The notes beneath the pieces are model-generated. The model was not told the origin of the DNA. It ran no database searches and was given only the letters and a program-made list of their open reading frames with translations. Of a stretch of 64,000 nucleotides of DNA, positions 34,643-43,811 are shown in pieces (position 1 is the stretch's first letter; each line of letters starts with the position of its first letter). The stretch is from Labilibaculum sp. GTDB lineage: Bacteria > Bacteroidota > Bacteroidia > Bacteroidales > Marinifilaceae. A program made the position numbers and the translations under genes. The stretch spans positions 1,488,001-1,552,000 of the forward strand of contig NZ_OY761461.1 in assembly GCF_963664555.1 (NCBI RefSeq), given 5' to 3'.

Positions 34643-35210
34643 AAACGGTTGCCAACAAAAGTAACCGTTGCACAACCCAATAAATTGAATGATTAGCTGT
34701 TTTTTTGCTATTTGTAAAAAATGCTATGCCTGGAAATCAAACAGTTAATTTTTTGTGGAAATAGCTTATTATATGTTTTCCTTTAATTTTAGAGTTGTGA
34801 AACAGCCACAAAAAAGTAAATTTCATGGGCGTTGATGAGCAGTTTGAAAGTTTAGCGCAATTATTAAACACCAGCAAGCCTTGTAAATTTGACTTGCTCA
34901 AAATATAAATTTAGTCGGCTTACTTACTTGAGGTTTGATAAGGCAACTCATTGAAAGCACCCAAGAGACTTAGCAAGACCGTCAGACTGTTTAAAAAGTA
35001 AAACTTGATGGTCATTTATTTTGGTAGTTGTCATAAAAAATGAAGAAATATAAGAATCTAAGCGAGTTGGGTTAGGTTATTTGACAGATTGACATTACCT
35101 GAAATTCAAGATAATCGAAACCACGACATTGATTTCTTAAGCTAATAACAAATATATTTGTTGAATATTTTTCGTTAGAAAGAGACATTACATCATTTAA
35201 CTCATAATAT
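34643..35210. other. 568-bp gap without a supported gene
   Basis: The region starts with a short hairpin (ACGGTT/AACCGT, 34645-34668) after the 34148 gene. A short 27-codon frame beginning at ATG 34825 (MGVDEQFESLAQLL) has no homologue I recognise and may be a gene remnant. The rest is AT-rich and holds no repeats or RNA gene that I can support. It must include the promoter of the RES-domain gene. Confidence 0.4.
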
Positions 35211-36221
35211 ATGATTTTTAATTTGCCGAAAATACCTGATAGTAAGAAATATAAAGGAGAAATGACAACGGAACAAAAGGCAATACTTAAGTGTATTGCT
35301 GAAGTAGAATTGTCAGAAGATGAAAAAACAACATTACAAGAATCTATAGAATTCTATAAATCAGTTTTTCCAAAATTAAAAGGAATTGATTTGTCAATTA
35401 TAACAGACGAACAAGTCATAGAATTAAAGGAATATATTAAAGTTGTTTTTAATTTTTTCATGACTATTTCTAACGATATTCATTTCGATTTTCTTTTTAG
35501 GGTCTCAATTATTAAAGATGATTTTATTGAAAAAAGGAAGGTTAGAAATCCAAAATTCTTAGGATTTCCACCTCTTGAATTAGTAAAAAGACAAAATGTA
35601 TACAATAGAGCTAATTCTCCTGACAGAACTGTACTTTATGCATCCTTTTATGAAAATGTTGCATTAAGAGAAACAAAGCCTCAAGTTGGTGAACGGATTA
35701 TTATATCAACTTGGCAAAATATTACCGGTAATCCTTTTAATTCCTATCCTATTTCAAATTCTTCCGTTATTAATGAAGGTGTTGAAAAAGCTACAAATGC
35801 ATTTAAAAACACAATGAAAGTAAATCATCCATTGTTTGCTGAAATAATGGATTTAGTTTTAGGTTTTTTAGCTTCGGAGTTTGTAAAAGATGATGAAATA
35901 CAAAGTAATCATAAATATGAGTACCTATATAGTGCTTTCTTTTCTGATCAAATACTTTCACCTCGTAATATAAATGATCCAACACCATATACAGATTTTA
36001 TCATATACCCAAGTATTGCATGGAAACATGAACATGAAAATGTTGCAGTTGTCTCTAAAACAGCTAAAGAGAAACTTAAGCTAATTAAAGCTGTTGAATA
36101 TGAAATTGAGGAGACCTATTATGAATATAATCTTAAAAAAGATCAAATGCCTGTAAAACTTAAATTTATTAGAGCTGCTGATTGGATTGAAGAAGATATG
36201 ATAATTTGGGAAGATGAATAA
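35211..36221 (+). CDS. RES-domain protein (putative NAD-targeting ADP-ribosyltransferase-like)
   Basis: This 336-residue protein carries a RES-like domain in its middle (about residues 100-190). FLFRVS gives a candidate Arg. VYNRANSPDRTVLYASFYENVALRET contains the conserved N-R, LYxS and E elements, and ERIIISTW follows. In toxin-antitoxin systems RES domains degrade NAD+. Here the protein is longer than classical RES toxins (about 150-230 residues) and has extra helical N- and C-terminal parts. No Xre-type antitoxin gene lies beside it. Position just upstream of the restriction operon suggests a defence role. Family assignment is moderately sure; toxicity is inferred. Confidence 0.7.
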   Translation: MIFNLPKIPDSKKYKGEMTTEQKAILKCIAEVELSEDEKTTLQESIEFYKSVFPKLKGIDLSIITDEQVIELKEYIKVVFNFFMTISNDIHFDFLFRVSIIKDDFIEKRKVRNPKFLGFPPLELVKRQNVYNRANSPDRTVLYASFYENVALRETKPQVGERIIISTWQNITGNPFNSYPISNSSVINEGVEKATNAFKNTMKVNHPLFAEIMDLVLGFLASEFVKDDEIQSNHKYEYLYSAFFSDQILSPRNINDPTPYTDFIIYPSIAWKHEHENVAVVSKTAKEKLKLIKAVEYEIEETYYEYNLKKDQMPVKLKFIRAADWIEEDMIIWEDE

Positions 36222-36408
36222 AAATATAGCGCATCTCGCTGTATGCAAGTTTAAAAGCTTTTTATAATATAATTAGTCAAACATAAGTGGATTTATTTCC
36301 TTTCAAGGCAATTGAGGTAAGCAACCGAACAAATAGAACATTGGGTTTTTAATTACATTTAGGCAAATTTATGAAAAAAACCAAAGAGCCAACTTTTTGC
36401 CTACACAA

Positions 36409-36441
36409 CACAAGATGCAGAACTGAAAACTGTATCTTGTG
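36409..36441. promoter_or_regulatory. Hairpin directly upstream of hsdR
   Basis: CACAAGATGCAG (36409-36420) and CTGTATCTTGTG (36430-36441) pair at 11 of 12 positions around a 9-base loop. It ends 31 bp before the hsdR start and is not followed by a T tract, so an operator or leader hairpin is more likely than a terminator. Confidence 0.55.
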
Positions 36442-36472
36442 CAACTAATTGATAAAACAATTATTAAATTTT

Positions 36473-39310
36473 ATGACAGATAATATCAACCAAAACCCTG
36501 AACAGATTGCAAGAGACCGCATCGACCAAATGCTGGTGGATGCTGACTGGCTCGTGCAATCGAAAAACAAGGTTGATTTATCGGCAAACAATGGTGTTGC
36601 AGTAAGAGAATATCAAACGAATGTTGGGCCAGCAGACTATGTATTATTTGTTGACCACAAACCTGTTGGTATTATAGAGGCGAAACGAGAAGAGGAAGGA
36701 CAGCACCTAACCGTTGTCGAAGACCAATCAAAAGGCTATGCCGATGCCAAGTTAAAGTATCTGAATAATGATCCTCTTCCATTTGTTTATGAAAGCACGG
36801 GCGTTATCACTCGATTTACAGATTACCGCGACCCAAAACCAAGAGGGAGAAATGTATTTAGTTTTCACAAACCCGATACCATTTCCCAATGGTTGAAAAA
36901 GGATAAAAGTTTACGAAGCAGATTACAGGATATACCCAACTTAGACCCGACAGGGCTTCGCCCTGCTCAGATTGTTGCTATTGAAAATCTGGAAACATCA
37001 TTTAAAAACAACCGCCCCAAAGCATTGATTCAAATGGCTACGGGTGCTGGGAAAACCTTTACTGCAGCAACCTTTATCTATCGATTACTAAAACATGCCG
37101 GTGCAAAACGAATCCTGTTTTTAGTAGATACCAAAAATCTTGGCGAACAGGCAGAACAGGAATTGATGACCTTTCAGCCTACCGATGATAATCGAAAATT
37201 TACTGAATTGTACAATGTGCAACGATTATCATCTAGTTACATCGCATCTGAAAGTCATGTGTGCATTTCCACCATTCAAAGACTGTATTCTATTTTAAAG
37301 GGGGAAGAACTGGATGAAAGTGCAGAACTGGACAATCCTGAGGACAACACTTGGCTAAAGCAACAGGCGAACAAAAAGAAAGCCATACCTGTTGAATATA
37401 CCAATGGAGTGCCCATTGAGCAATTCGACTTTATTGTGATTGACGAATGCCACCGTTCCATTTATAACCTTTGGAAACAGGTGTTGGATTATTTCGATGC
37501 CTTCTTGATTGGATTAACCGCCACACCTGATAAAAGAACTTTTGGTTTCTTTAACGAGAATGTGGTGAGTGAGTACACCTATGAGCAATCGGTTACCGAT
37601 GGTGTGAATGTGCCTTACGATGTGTACAGTATCGAAACGGATATTTCGAAAAAAGGAGAAGTGATAAAAGCAGGTTGGTATGTTGACCGCCGCGATAAAC
37701 TCACCCGACAAAAACGCTGGCAACAGGAGGATGAAGACACCCAATATTCTCGAAACGATTTGGATAAAAAGGTGGTGAACCCGAGTCAAATCAGAAACAT
37801 CATTAAAGAATACAAGCGTGCTTTAAAAACCGAGATATTTCCTAATCGTGTGGATGAAAACGGCGAATACGAAACACCTAAAACACTCATATTTGCCAAA
37901 ACTGATAGTCATGCCGACGATATTATAAAAATTGTACGTGAGGAATTCGACGAGGGCAACGATTTTTGTAAAAAAGTAACTTATAAAACGGAGGAAGATC
38001 CAAAATCGATATTGAACCGCTTTCGTAATTCTTACTACCCACGCATTGCCGTTACGGTAGATATGATTGCCACAGGAACCGATGTAAAACCTTTAGAGGT
38101 ATTGCTATTTATGCGCGATGTGAAAAGTGTCAACTACTTTGAACAGATGAAAGGACGTGGCACCCGAACCATCGACAAGGACAAACTGATGCAGGTGACC
38201 CGAACAGCAAATAGCAAAACCCACTTTGTAATTGTGGATGCAATTGGTGTAACAAAATCGAAGAAAACCGACAGCCGACCCCTGGAACGCAAACCAACTA
38301 TTGTATTAAAAGATTTATTGGGCGCGGTAACTATGGGGCACGAAGATGAAGATTTGTTTCTTTCGTTGGCAAACCGTTTAATTCGTTTGGAAAAGCAGAT
38401 TACCGAAAAGGAAAAACAAAAGTTGCTGGAATATTCGAAAGGCAAAAATCTGAAACAAATTACAAAAGAGCTCATCAATGCTTTTGATCAAGATGAAATT
38501 GATAAGAAAGCACAGGAAAAAATGGAAGCTCATTGTGCAGACAGCTCGAATGGCGTTTCAAAAGCGGATTTAAGCCCTGCCGATATCGAAAACTTCAAGA
38601 AAGAAGCGCAACAAGAATTAATACATCAGGCAGCAAGAACCTTTAATGGACAACTGAACGAATACATCGAAAATGTGCGCCGGGAACACGAGCAGATTAT
38701 CGACCATATAAATATCGATACGGTGATTAAATCGGAATGGGACAGCTTTACCACCGAAAAAGCAAACGAAACCATTACTGATTTTACAGAATATCTGGTA
38801 AAACACAAGGACGAAATTCAAGCCTTGAGTATTTTCTATAATCAGCCTTACAATCGTCGTAACATTACTTTTAAAATGATAAAAGAGGTGATGGAAAAGC
38901 TGAAATTGGAAAAACCATTACTGGCACCCGATTATGTGTGGAACGCTTACGTGGCGGTTGAGAAAGTAAAAAGCAAACAGCCCAAAGACGAATTAACGGC
39001 TTTGGTTTCTTTAATTCGCCGTGTGTGTGGTATCGACGATGAACTAAAACCTTTCGACAAAACCATTAACGAGAATTTTCAAAACTGGATATTTAAACAA
39101 CACACGGGGCAACACAACCGCTTTACACCAGAACAAATGGAATGGCTACGCATGATTAAAGACCATGTGGTAAGTAGCTATCATATTGAAATAGATGACT
39201 TAGATTACACCCCTTTTGATGCACAAGGCGGACGAGGCAGAATGTACCAGTTATTTGGTAAAGAGATGAATGATATTATGAATGAATTGAACGAGGTATT
39301 AGCTGCATAA
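36473..39310 (+). CDS. hsdR: Type I restriction enzyme, HsdR subunit
   Basis: This 945-residue subunit translocates and cuts DNA lacking host methylation. I chose ATG 36473; the TTG at 36449 is an unlikely earlier start. The N-terminal nuclease domain has Asp55 in PADYVLF and Glu69/Lys71 in IIEAK. The helicase part has Walker A ATGAGKT (Lys194), DECH and LTATP motifs, followed by motif VI-like MKGRGTR. The C-terminal region matches the EcoEI-type HsdR tail. It is the first gene of the R-S-X-M operon, and its stop overlaps the hsdS start (TAATG). Codon usage and better GC balance distinguish this operon from the AT-rich cargo before it. Confidence 0.95.
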   Translation: MTDNINQNPEQIARDRIDQMLVDADWLVQSKNKVDLSANNGVAVREYQTNVGPADYVLFVDHKPVGIIEAKREEEGQHLTVVEDQSKGYADAKLKYLNNDPLPFVYESTGVITRFTDYRDPKPRGRNVFSFHKPDTISQWLKKDKSLRSRLQDIPNLDPTGLRPAQIVAIENLETSFKNNRPKALIQMATGAGKTFTAATFIYRLLKHAGAKRILFLVDTKNLGEQAEQELMTFQPTDDNRKFTELYNVQRLSSSYIASESHVCISTIQRLYSILKGEELDESAELDNPEDNTWLKQQANKKKAIPVEYTNGVPIEQFDFIVIDECHRSIYNLWKQVLDYFDAFLIGLTATPDKRTFGFFNENVVSEYTYEQSVTDGVNVPYDVYSIETDISKKGEVIKAGWYVDRRDKLTRQKRWQQEDEDTQYSRNDLDKKVVNPSQIRNIIKEYKRALKTEIFPNRVDENGEYETPKTLIFAKTDSHADDIIKIVREEFDEGNDFCKKVTYKTEEDPKSILNRFRNSYYPRIAVTVDMIATGTDVKPLEVLLFMRDVKSVNYFEQMKGRGTRTIDKDKLMQVTRTANSKTHFVIVDAIGVTKSKKTDSRPLERKPTIVLKDLLGAVTMGHEDEDLFLSLANRLIRLEKQITEKEKQKLLEYSKGKNLKQITKELINAFDQDEIDKKAQEKMEAHCADSSNGVSKADLSPADIENFKKEAQQELIHQAARTFNGQLNEYIENVRREHEQIIDHINIDTVIKSEWDSFTTEKANETITDFTEYLVKHKDEIQALSIFYNQPYNRRNITFKMIKEVMEKLKLEKPLLAPDYVWNAYVAVEKVKSKQPKDELTALVSLIRRVCGIDDELKPFDKTINENFQNWIFKQHTGQHNRFTPEQMEWLRMIKDHVVSSYHIEIDDLDYTPFDAQGGRGRMYQLFGKEMNDIMNELNEVLAA

Positions 39311-40752
39311 TGAGAGAAGATTGGATAGAAGTTGAATTAGGTGATATACTTAACGTTTCAAGTGGTAGTGGTTTAACGTCAAAAAAAATGTCAGGTTCTG
39401 GTTATCCTGTGTATGGAGGAAATGGAGTTACTGGCTACCATTCAGAATTCCTTTTTGATGAAAAAAAACTTATTATAGGAAGAGTCGGTGTTAGATGTGG
39501 GGTAACTCATATAACAAAATCTCAATCTTGGGTCACGGACAACGCCCTTGTTGTGTCTTTTAAACATCCTTTTTTGGATTTACAGTTTATGAGATTGAAG
39601 TTACAATTTGAAAATCTCAATAAATTATCAAATTCTACAGCTCAACCTGTTATTTCAGGGGCAAAAATCTACGCATATTCCGTGTGCATCCCCCCCCTTC
39701 CCATCCAACGCACCATCGTCTCTAAAATAGAAAGCCTATTTTCCGATTTAGACAATGGCATTGCCGACCTTAAAAAAGCACAACAGCAACTGAAAATTTA
39801 CCGTCAGGCTGTGCTTAAAAAGGCGTTTGAGGGGGAGTTAACCAAAGAGTGGAGAGAAACACAAATTAATCTACCCACGGCCGAAGAACTTTTGGAACAA
39901 ATAAAACAAGAACGCCAAAAACACTACGAGCAACAACTAGAAGATTGGAAACAAGCGGTTAAAACTTGGGAGGAAAATGGTAAGGAGGGGAAGAAACCTG
40001 CAAAACCAAATTCGATAAAAGAATTTAATTCTCCTGAAACGGAATTAGGAATTAATTCACCGTCTAATTGGGTTGTTTTATGCTTAGGTAATTTAACCAC
40101 AGGTGTTGAGTACGGCTCTGGTGCAAAATCTTTAGACGAAGGAGAAATACCAGTGATAAGGATGGGTAATATGCAAAGTGGAAAATTGGATTGGTCTGAT
40201 TTAAAGTATACAGTTGATAAAAATGAAATTAGTCAATATATTCTAAAAAAAGGTGATGTTCTTTTTAATAGGACAAATAGTCCTGAACATGTTGGAAAAA
40301 CAGTTGAATATAAAGGTGAAAGACCTGCGGTCTTTGCAGGGTACTTAATTCGAGTTAATCATATTGATTCATTACTTTGTAGTTCCTATTTAAATAACTT
40401 TCTAAATTCTCACCCAGCAAAAGTATATGGTTCACATGTGAAAACAGATGGAGTAAATCAGTCAAATATTAATGGTCAAAAACTTTCAAATTACCCTATT
40501 CCCCTTCCTGCCTTAAAAGAACAACAGCAAATCGTCCGCGAAATAGAATCCCGCTTATCGGTTTGCGATAAGGTAGAGCAAAACATTAGCGAAGCATTAG
40601 TAAAATCGGAAGCCCTTCGCCAAAGCATTCTTAAAAAAGCCTTTGAGGGCAAGCTATTAAGCAAAGCAGAAATTGAACAATGCAAACAAGAGGCAGATTA
40701 CGAGCCTGCCAGTGTATTGTTGGAGAAAATTAAAAAGGAGAAAAAGAAATAG
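39310..40752 (+). CDS. hsdS: Type I restriction enzyme, HsdS specificity subunit
   Basis: This 480-residue DNA-recognition subunit has two target-recognition domains. TRD1 (about 1-135) begins DWIEVELGDIL. TRD2 (about 240-420) begins NWVVLCLGNLT. Each TRD is followed by a conserved helical spacer: LPIQRTIVSKIESLFSDLD and LKEQQQIVREIESRLSVCD, both leading into ILKKAFEG-type repeats. A lysine/glutamate-rich linker lies between the halves. The start overlaps the hsdR stop by one base. The two TRDs recognise the two parts of a bipartite site, which cannot be predicted from the sequence. Confidence 0.94.
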   Translation: MREDWIEVELGDILNVSSGSGLTSKKMSGSGYPVYGGNGVTGYHSEFLFDEKKLIIGRVGVRCGVTHITKSQSWVTDNALVVSFKHPFLDLQFMRLKLQFENLNKLSNSTAQPVISGAKIYAYSVCIPPLPIQRTIVSKIESLFSDLDNGIADLKKAQQQLKIYRQAVLKKAFEGELTKEWRETQINLPTAEELLEQIKQERQKHYEQQLEDWKQAVKTWEENGKEGKKPAKPNSIKEFNSPETELGINSPSNWVVLCLGNLTTGVEYGSGAKSLDEGEIPVIRMGNMQSGKLDWSDLKYTVDKNEISQYILKKGDVLFNRTNSPEHVGKTVEYKGERPAVFAGYLIRVNHIDSLLCSSYLNNFLNSHPAKVYGSHVKTDGVNQSNINGQKLSNYPIPLPALKEQQQIVREIESRLSVCDKVEQNISEALVKSEALRQSILKKAFEGKLLSKAEIEQCKQEADYEPASVLLEKIKKEKKK

Positions 40753-40754
40753 TT

Positions 40755-42230
40755 ATGGAGGTTAATAAACAAGGAATATTTACTGACATCACCTTTTGGA
40801 AACTTGGATGCAATTGGGGTTCAGGTCAGCCAAGTTTTTACAACGAAATTAAGAGCAGAGACATTGTGATTGGTCACCAATCAAATGGAATATATATGGT
40901 GGGAGATATTGTTCTTCTTGGAGAGGGGCATTCCATTAAAGCACTTGCTAAAATTATTGATAAACCAATTCCAATTAACTCACAACCAGCATTAGTAAGC
41001 GCACTTTCAAAATTTAATGTTGGTGATTTTGGCAAAATTTCTTATTACAATGTCGAGCTCTATGAAATACCTCAGAAGGAAATATTTAAATATCAGTTGC
41101 AGCAGGGAATTGTTAGGGTGCATAAAGAACATATAAAAAGGAAAGCAACCCAATGTTGGTTGCAAAACCCTTCCTATAGCGATAAGAGAATAATGCGCCT
41201 TACATGGAACTCAAACAATTGGGAATTTCCTTCGGGGCATACTTGGTGTGAAAAGAATCAGAACAATTCAAATATAGCCTATGAAAATCAATATGGCTAC
41301 GGTCATGAAGAATGGCTTTTAAACGAAAGGTTTCGGATTGATGGGTATCAGTATGGCTACATAAGAGGTGTAAATAATCTTTCTACGGATGTAGAAGTTA
41401 TTGACCAAATAACTCTGTATACCATTCGGGAAGATAAACAAAGATGTTTGGTAGGTAACCTTTACAATGTTGAAATTATTGAGGGTGTTAAGGGCGAAGA
41501 GAATAAAATAAAGGACTTAATTTCCAATTACAAGTCTGCCATGCTTGAAGAGCTCAAAGAGGTTAATGCCGATTTTGAGCATTTCAGACAAGACCAATTG
41601 CTTCCCAATGTAAAATTTTCATGGGAAATGGCTGAGTTATTTCAACAACCTATACCAGTTGACTTTCTTGATGGAGCCGAGTTTAATAGGTTTCAAGCAT
41701 ATTATTTAAAGGAAGAATTAATTGAACCAATTCAGAAAGAGTTTGAAGAAAAGTCTAAATTCAAATTTCAAGCTGGAAAGGCATTAAATACAGGGGAGTA
41801 TACAAAATCTACTTCAAAGAAAAATACAAAGGTAAAAAGAAGACATGGTGAAATAACTGATGATTTATATGATTATCTAATTACAGCAGGTAATAGTGAG
41901 AACAATATTTCTGTAGAAAAAACTCGTGTAGGTGGTGCAATTTTAGATGTTGTACTTAAGGAAGAGTCTGACACCTATGTATTGTTTGAAATAAAAACAA
42001 GTAATTCAGCATTAAATAATATCAGACAAGCTTTTGGTCAAATTTTCGAGTATGCTTTTCTTGATGCAGAAATTAAATGTACCAAGTTGGTTATTGTTGG
42101 CCCTGCTTCACTTCAGGGCAATGACAAAGATTATTTTAATAGAATTAGAGAACTAATAAATATTAAGCTTGAATATTGGGAATATAAGTCAAGTGAGAAA
42201 AATATTGAAAATAAATTTATTATAGAATGA
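40755..42230 (+). CDS. PD-(D/E)xK nuclease-like protein inserted between hsdS and hsdM
   Basis: This 491-residue protein is not a standard type I subunit. Its N-terminal 130 residues have a beta-rich layout (SRDIVIGHQSNGIYMVGDIVLLG and KALAKIID) like EVE/PUA-like or McrB-type DNA-base-reading domains. The middle is unassigned. The C-terminal part (about 375-485) has a PD-(D/E)xK-like core: Asp398 in ILDVVLK, Glu412 and Lys414 in LFEIKTS, then NIRQAFGQIFEYAF. This is similar to DUF3883-type nuclease domains. It starts 2 bp after hsdS and overlaps hsdM by 4 bp (ATGA), so it is co-translated with the system. A second nuclease effector or a specificity accessory is likely. Confidence 0.7.
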   Translation: MEVNKQGIFTDITFWKLGCNWGSGQPSFYNEIKSRDIVIGHQSNGIYMVGDIVLLGEGHSIKALAKIIDKPIPINSQPALVSALSKFNVGDFGKISYYNVELYEIPQKEIFKYQLQQGIVRVHKEHIKRKATQCWLQNPSYSDKRIMRLTWNSNNWEFPSGHTWCEKNQNNSNIAYENQYGYGHEEWLLNERFRIDGYQYGYIRGVNNLSTDVEVIDQITLYTIREDKQRCLVGNLYNVEIIEGVKGEENKIKDLISNYKSAMLEELKEVNADFEHFRQDQLLPNVKFSWEMAELFQQPIPVDFLDGAEFNRFQAYYLKEELIEPIQKEFEEKSKFKFQAGKALNTGEYTKSTSKKNTKVKRRHGEITDDLYDYLITAGNSENNISVEKTRVGGAILDVVLKEESDTYVLFEIKTSNSALNNIRQAFGQIFEYAFLDAEIKCTKLVIVGPASLQGNDKDYFNRIRELINIKLEYWEYKSSEKNIENKFIIE

Positions 42231-43750
42231 CAGATTCAAGCATAATATCAAAAATATGGAATCTCGCCAGCGTTTTGCGTGATGATGGGGTAGGTTATGG
42301 CGATTACCTGGAACAAATTACGTATCTGTTATTCTTAAAAATGACAGATGAATTAAACAAACCACCATACAATAAAGGCTTACAGTTTCCACGCTTAAAA
42401 GATGTGGAAGGAAATGAGATAACAGATGGTGATCTTTGCGATTGGGAAACCCTATCGAGCAAACGAGGGGCAGAATTAGAATCGTTCTATTCGCAATTGC
42501 TTCGTAGTTTAAGTACCGAAAAAGGCATGTTAGGGCAGATTTTTACCAAGAGCCAAAACAAGATTCAAGACCCTGCCAAGCTTTCGCGTGTTATTAACAT
42601 GATAGACCAAGAGCAATGGTCGATGATGGGTGCTGACATAAAAGGAAAGATTTACGAAGGCTTGTTAGAGAAAAATGCCGAAGATACCAAGTCGGGAGCA
42701 GGGCAGTATTTTACGCCTCGTGCTTTAATTAAAACGATGGTTGCATGTATTCAACCTAAGCCCATGAAGTCTATTTCGGACCCAGCATGTGGAACAGGTG
42801 GTTTCTTTTTAGCTGCTTACGATTGGATTGTAGCTAACAACCAACTCGATCGTGACGAGAAAGAGTTTTTGAAAAACAATACTTTTCACGGAAACGAGAT
42901 TGTAGCCAACACACGCCGTATGTGTTTAATGAATATGTATTTGCACAACATCGGCGAGATTGATGGCAACAGCTTTATTTCATCGAACGATGCTTTAATT
43001 TCCGATGATGGTAGTCGTTACGATTATGTATTGGCTAATCCGCCCTTCGGCAAGAAAAGCAGCATGACCATTACCAACGCACAAGGCGAAGTGGAAAAGG
43101 AAGATTTAAGCTATAATCGTCAGGATTTTTGGGAAACCACTTCCAACAAACAATTAAACTTCTTACAGCATATAAAAACGCAGCTAAAAATTACGGGAGA
43201 AGCTGCTGTTGTTCTTCCCGATAATGTGTTATTTGAAGGTGGAGCAGGTGAAGAAGTGCGCAAGCAATTGATGCTAACAACAGACTTACACACCATTCTG
43301 CGTTTGCCAACTGGCTTGTTCTATGCAAATGGCGTAAAAGCAAACGTGTTGTTCTTCGATAATAAGCCAGCAAGCAAAGTAGCACAAACCAAAGAGGTAT
43401 GGATTTACGATTATCGCACCAACATACATCATACGCTTAAGAAAAAGCAAATGACTATGGCCGATTTAGCTGACTTTATTAAGTGCTATAATCCCGATAA
43501 TCGACATAAACGAAGCGAGACTTGGAGCGAAGAAAACCAAGAAGGGCGTTGGCGCAAATACCAGTATGCCGATATTCTATCAAGAGATAAAACCAATTTG
43601 GATATCTTCTGGTTAAAAGACAAAAGCCTTACGGATTTAGATAATCTGCCAGATCCTGATATTTTGGCGAACGAGATTATTGAAAATATTGAATCGGGTT
43701 TGAATAGTTTCAGAGAAATTATGGAAACAATAAACGGACAAGTAGAATAG
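42227..43750 (+). CDS. hsdM: Type I restriction enzyme, HsdM DNA adenine methyltransferase
   Basis: This 507-residue N6-adenine methyltransferase has the HsdM N-terminal helical region (IWNLASVLRDDGVGYGDYLEQITYLLFLKM). The SAM-binding motif SDPACGTGGFF follows, then the catalytic motif NPPF (residues 271-274). The QLNFLQHI and KANVLFFD motifs are typical of HsdM. Two copies with one HsdS would form the modification enzyme. The start overlaps the preceding gene by ATGA. hsdM is last in the operon, after the extra nuclease-like gene, although it usually precedes or adjoins hsdS. A bidirectional terminator follows. Confidence 0.95.
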   Translation: MTDSSIISKIWNLASVLRDDGVGYGDYLEQITYLLFLKMTDELNKPPYNKGLQFPRLKDVEGNEITDGDLCDWETLSSKRGAELESFYSQLLRSLSTEKGMLGQIFTKSQNKIQDPAKLSRVINMIDQEQWSMMGADIKGKIYEGLLEKNAEDTKSGAGQYFTPRALIKTMVACIQPKPMKSISDPACGTGGFFLAAYDWIVANNQLDRDEKEFLKNNTFHGNEIVANTRRMCLMNMYLHNIGEIDGNSFISSNDALISDDGSRYDYVLANPPFGKKSSMTITNAQGEVEKEDLSYNRQDFWETTSNKQLNFLQHIKTQLKITGEAAVVLPDNVLFEGGAGEEVRKQLMLTTDLHTILRLPTGLFYANGVKANVLFFDNKPASKVAQTKEVWIYDYRTNIHHTLKKKQMTMADLADFIKCYNPDNRHKRSETWSEENQEGRWRKYQYADILSRDKTNLDIFWLKDKSLTDLDNLPDPDILANEIIENIESGLNSFREIMETINGQVE

Positions 43751-43770
43751 AATACAAGAGTATTAATTGT

Positions 43771-43804
43771 AATCCCCGAAAAACAGTAATGTTGCTCGGG
43801 GATT
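43771..43804. terminator. Shared terminator between hsdM and integrase
   Basis: AATCCCCGA (43771-43779) and TCGGGGATT (43796-43804) form a perfect 9-bp stem, followed by TTTT on the plus strand. It sits between the convergent ends of hsdM and the integrase gene. Confidence 0.85.
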
Positions 43805-43811
43805 TTTGATC

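Noticed and set aside
34643..34690. Integron attC-like site after the 34148 gene
   Set aside because: There is a short ACGGTT/AACCGT hairpin, but no clear R'/R'' pairs and no integron integrase; a simple terminator or chance hairpin is enough.
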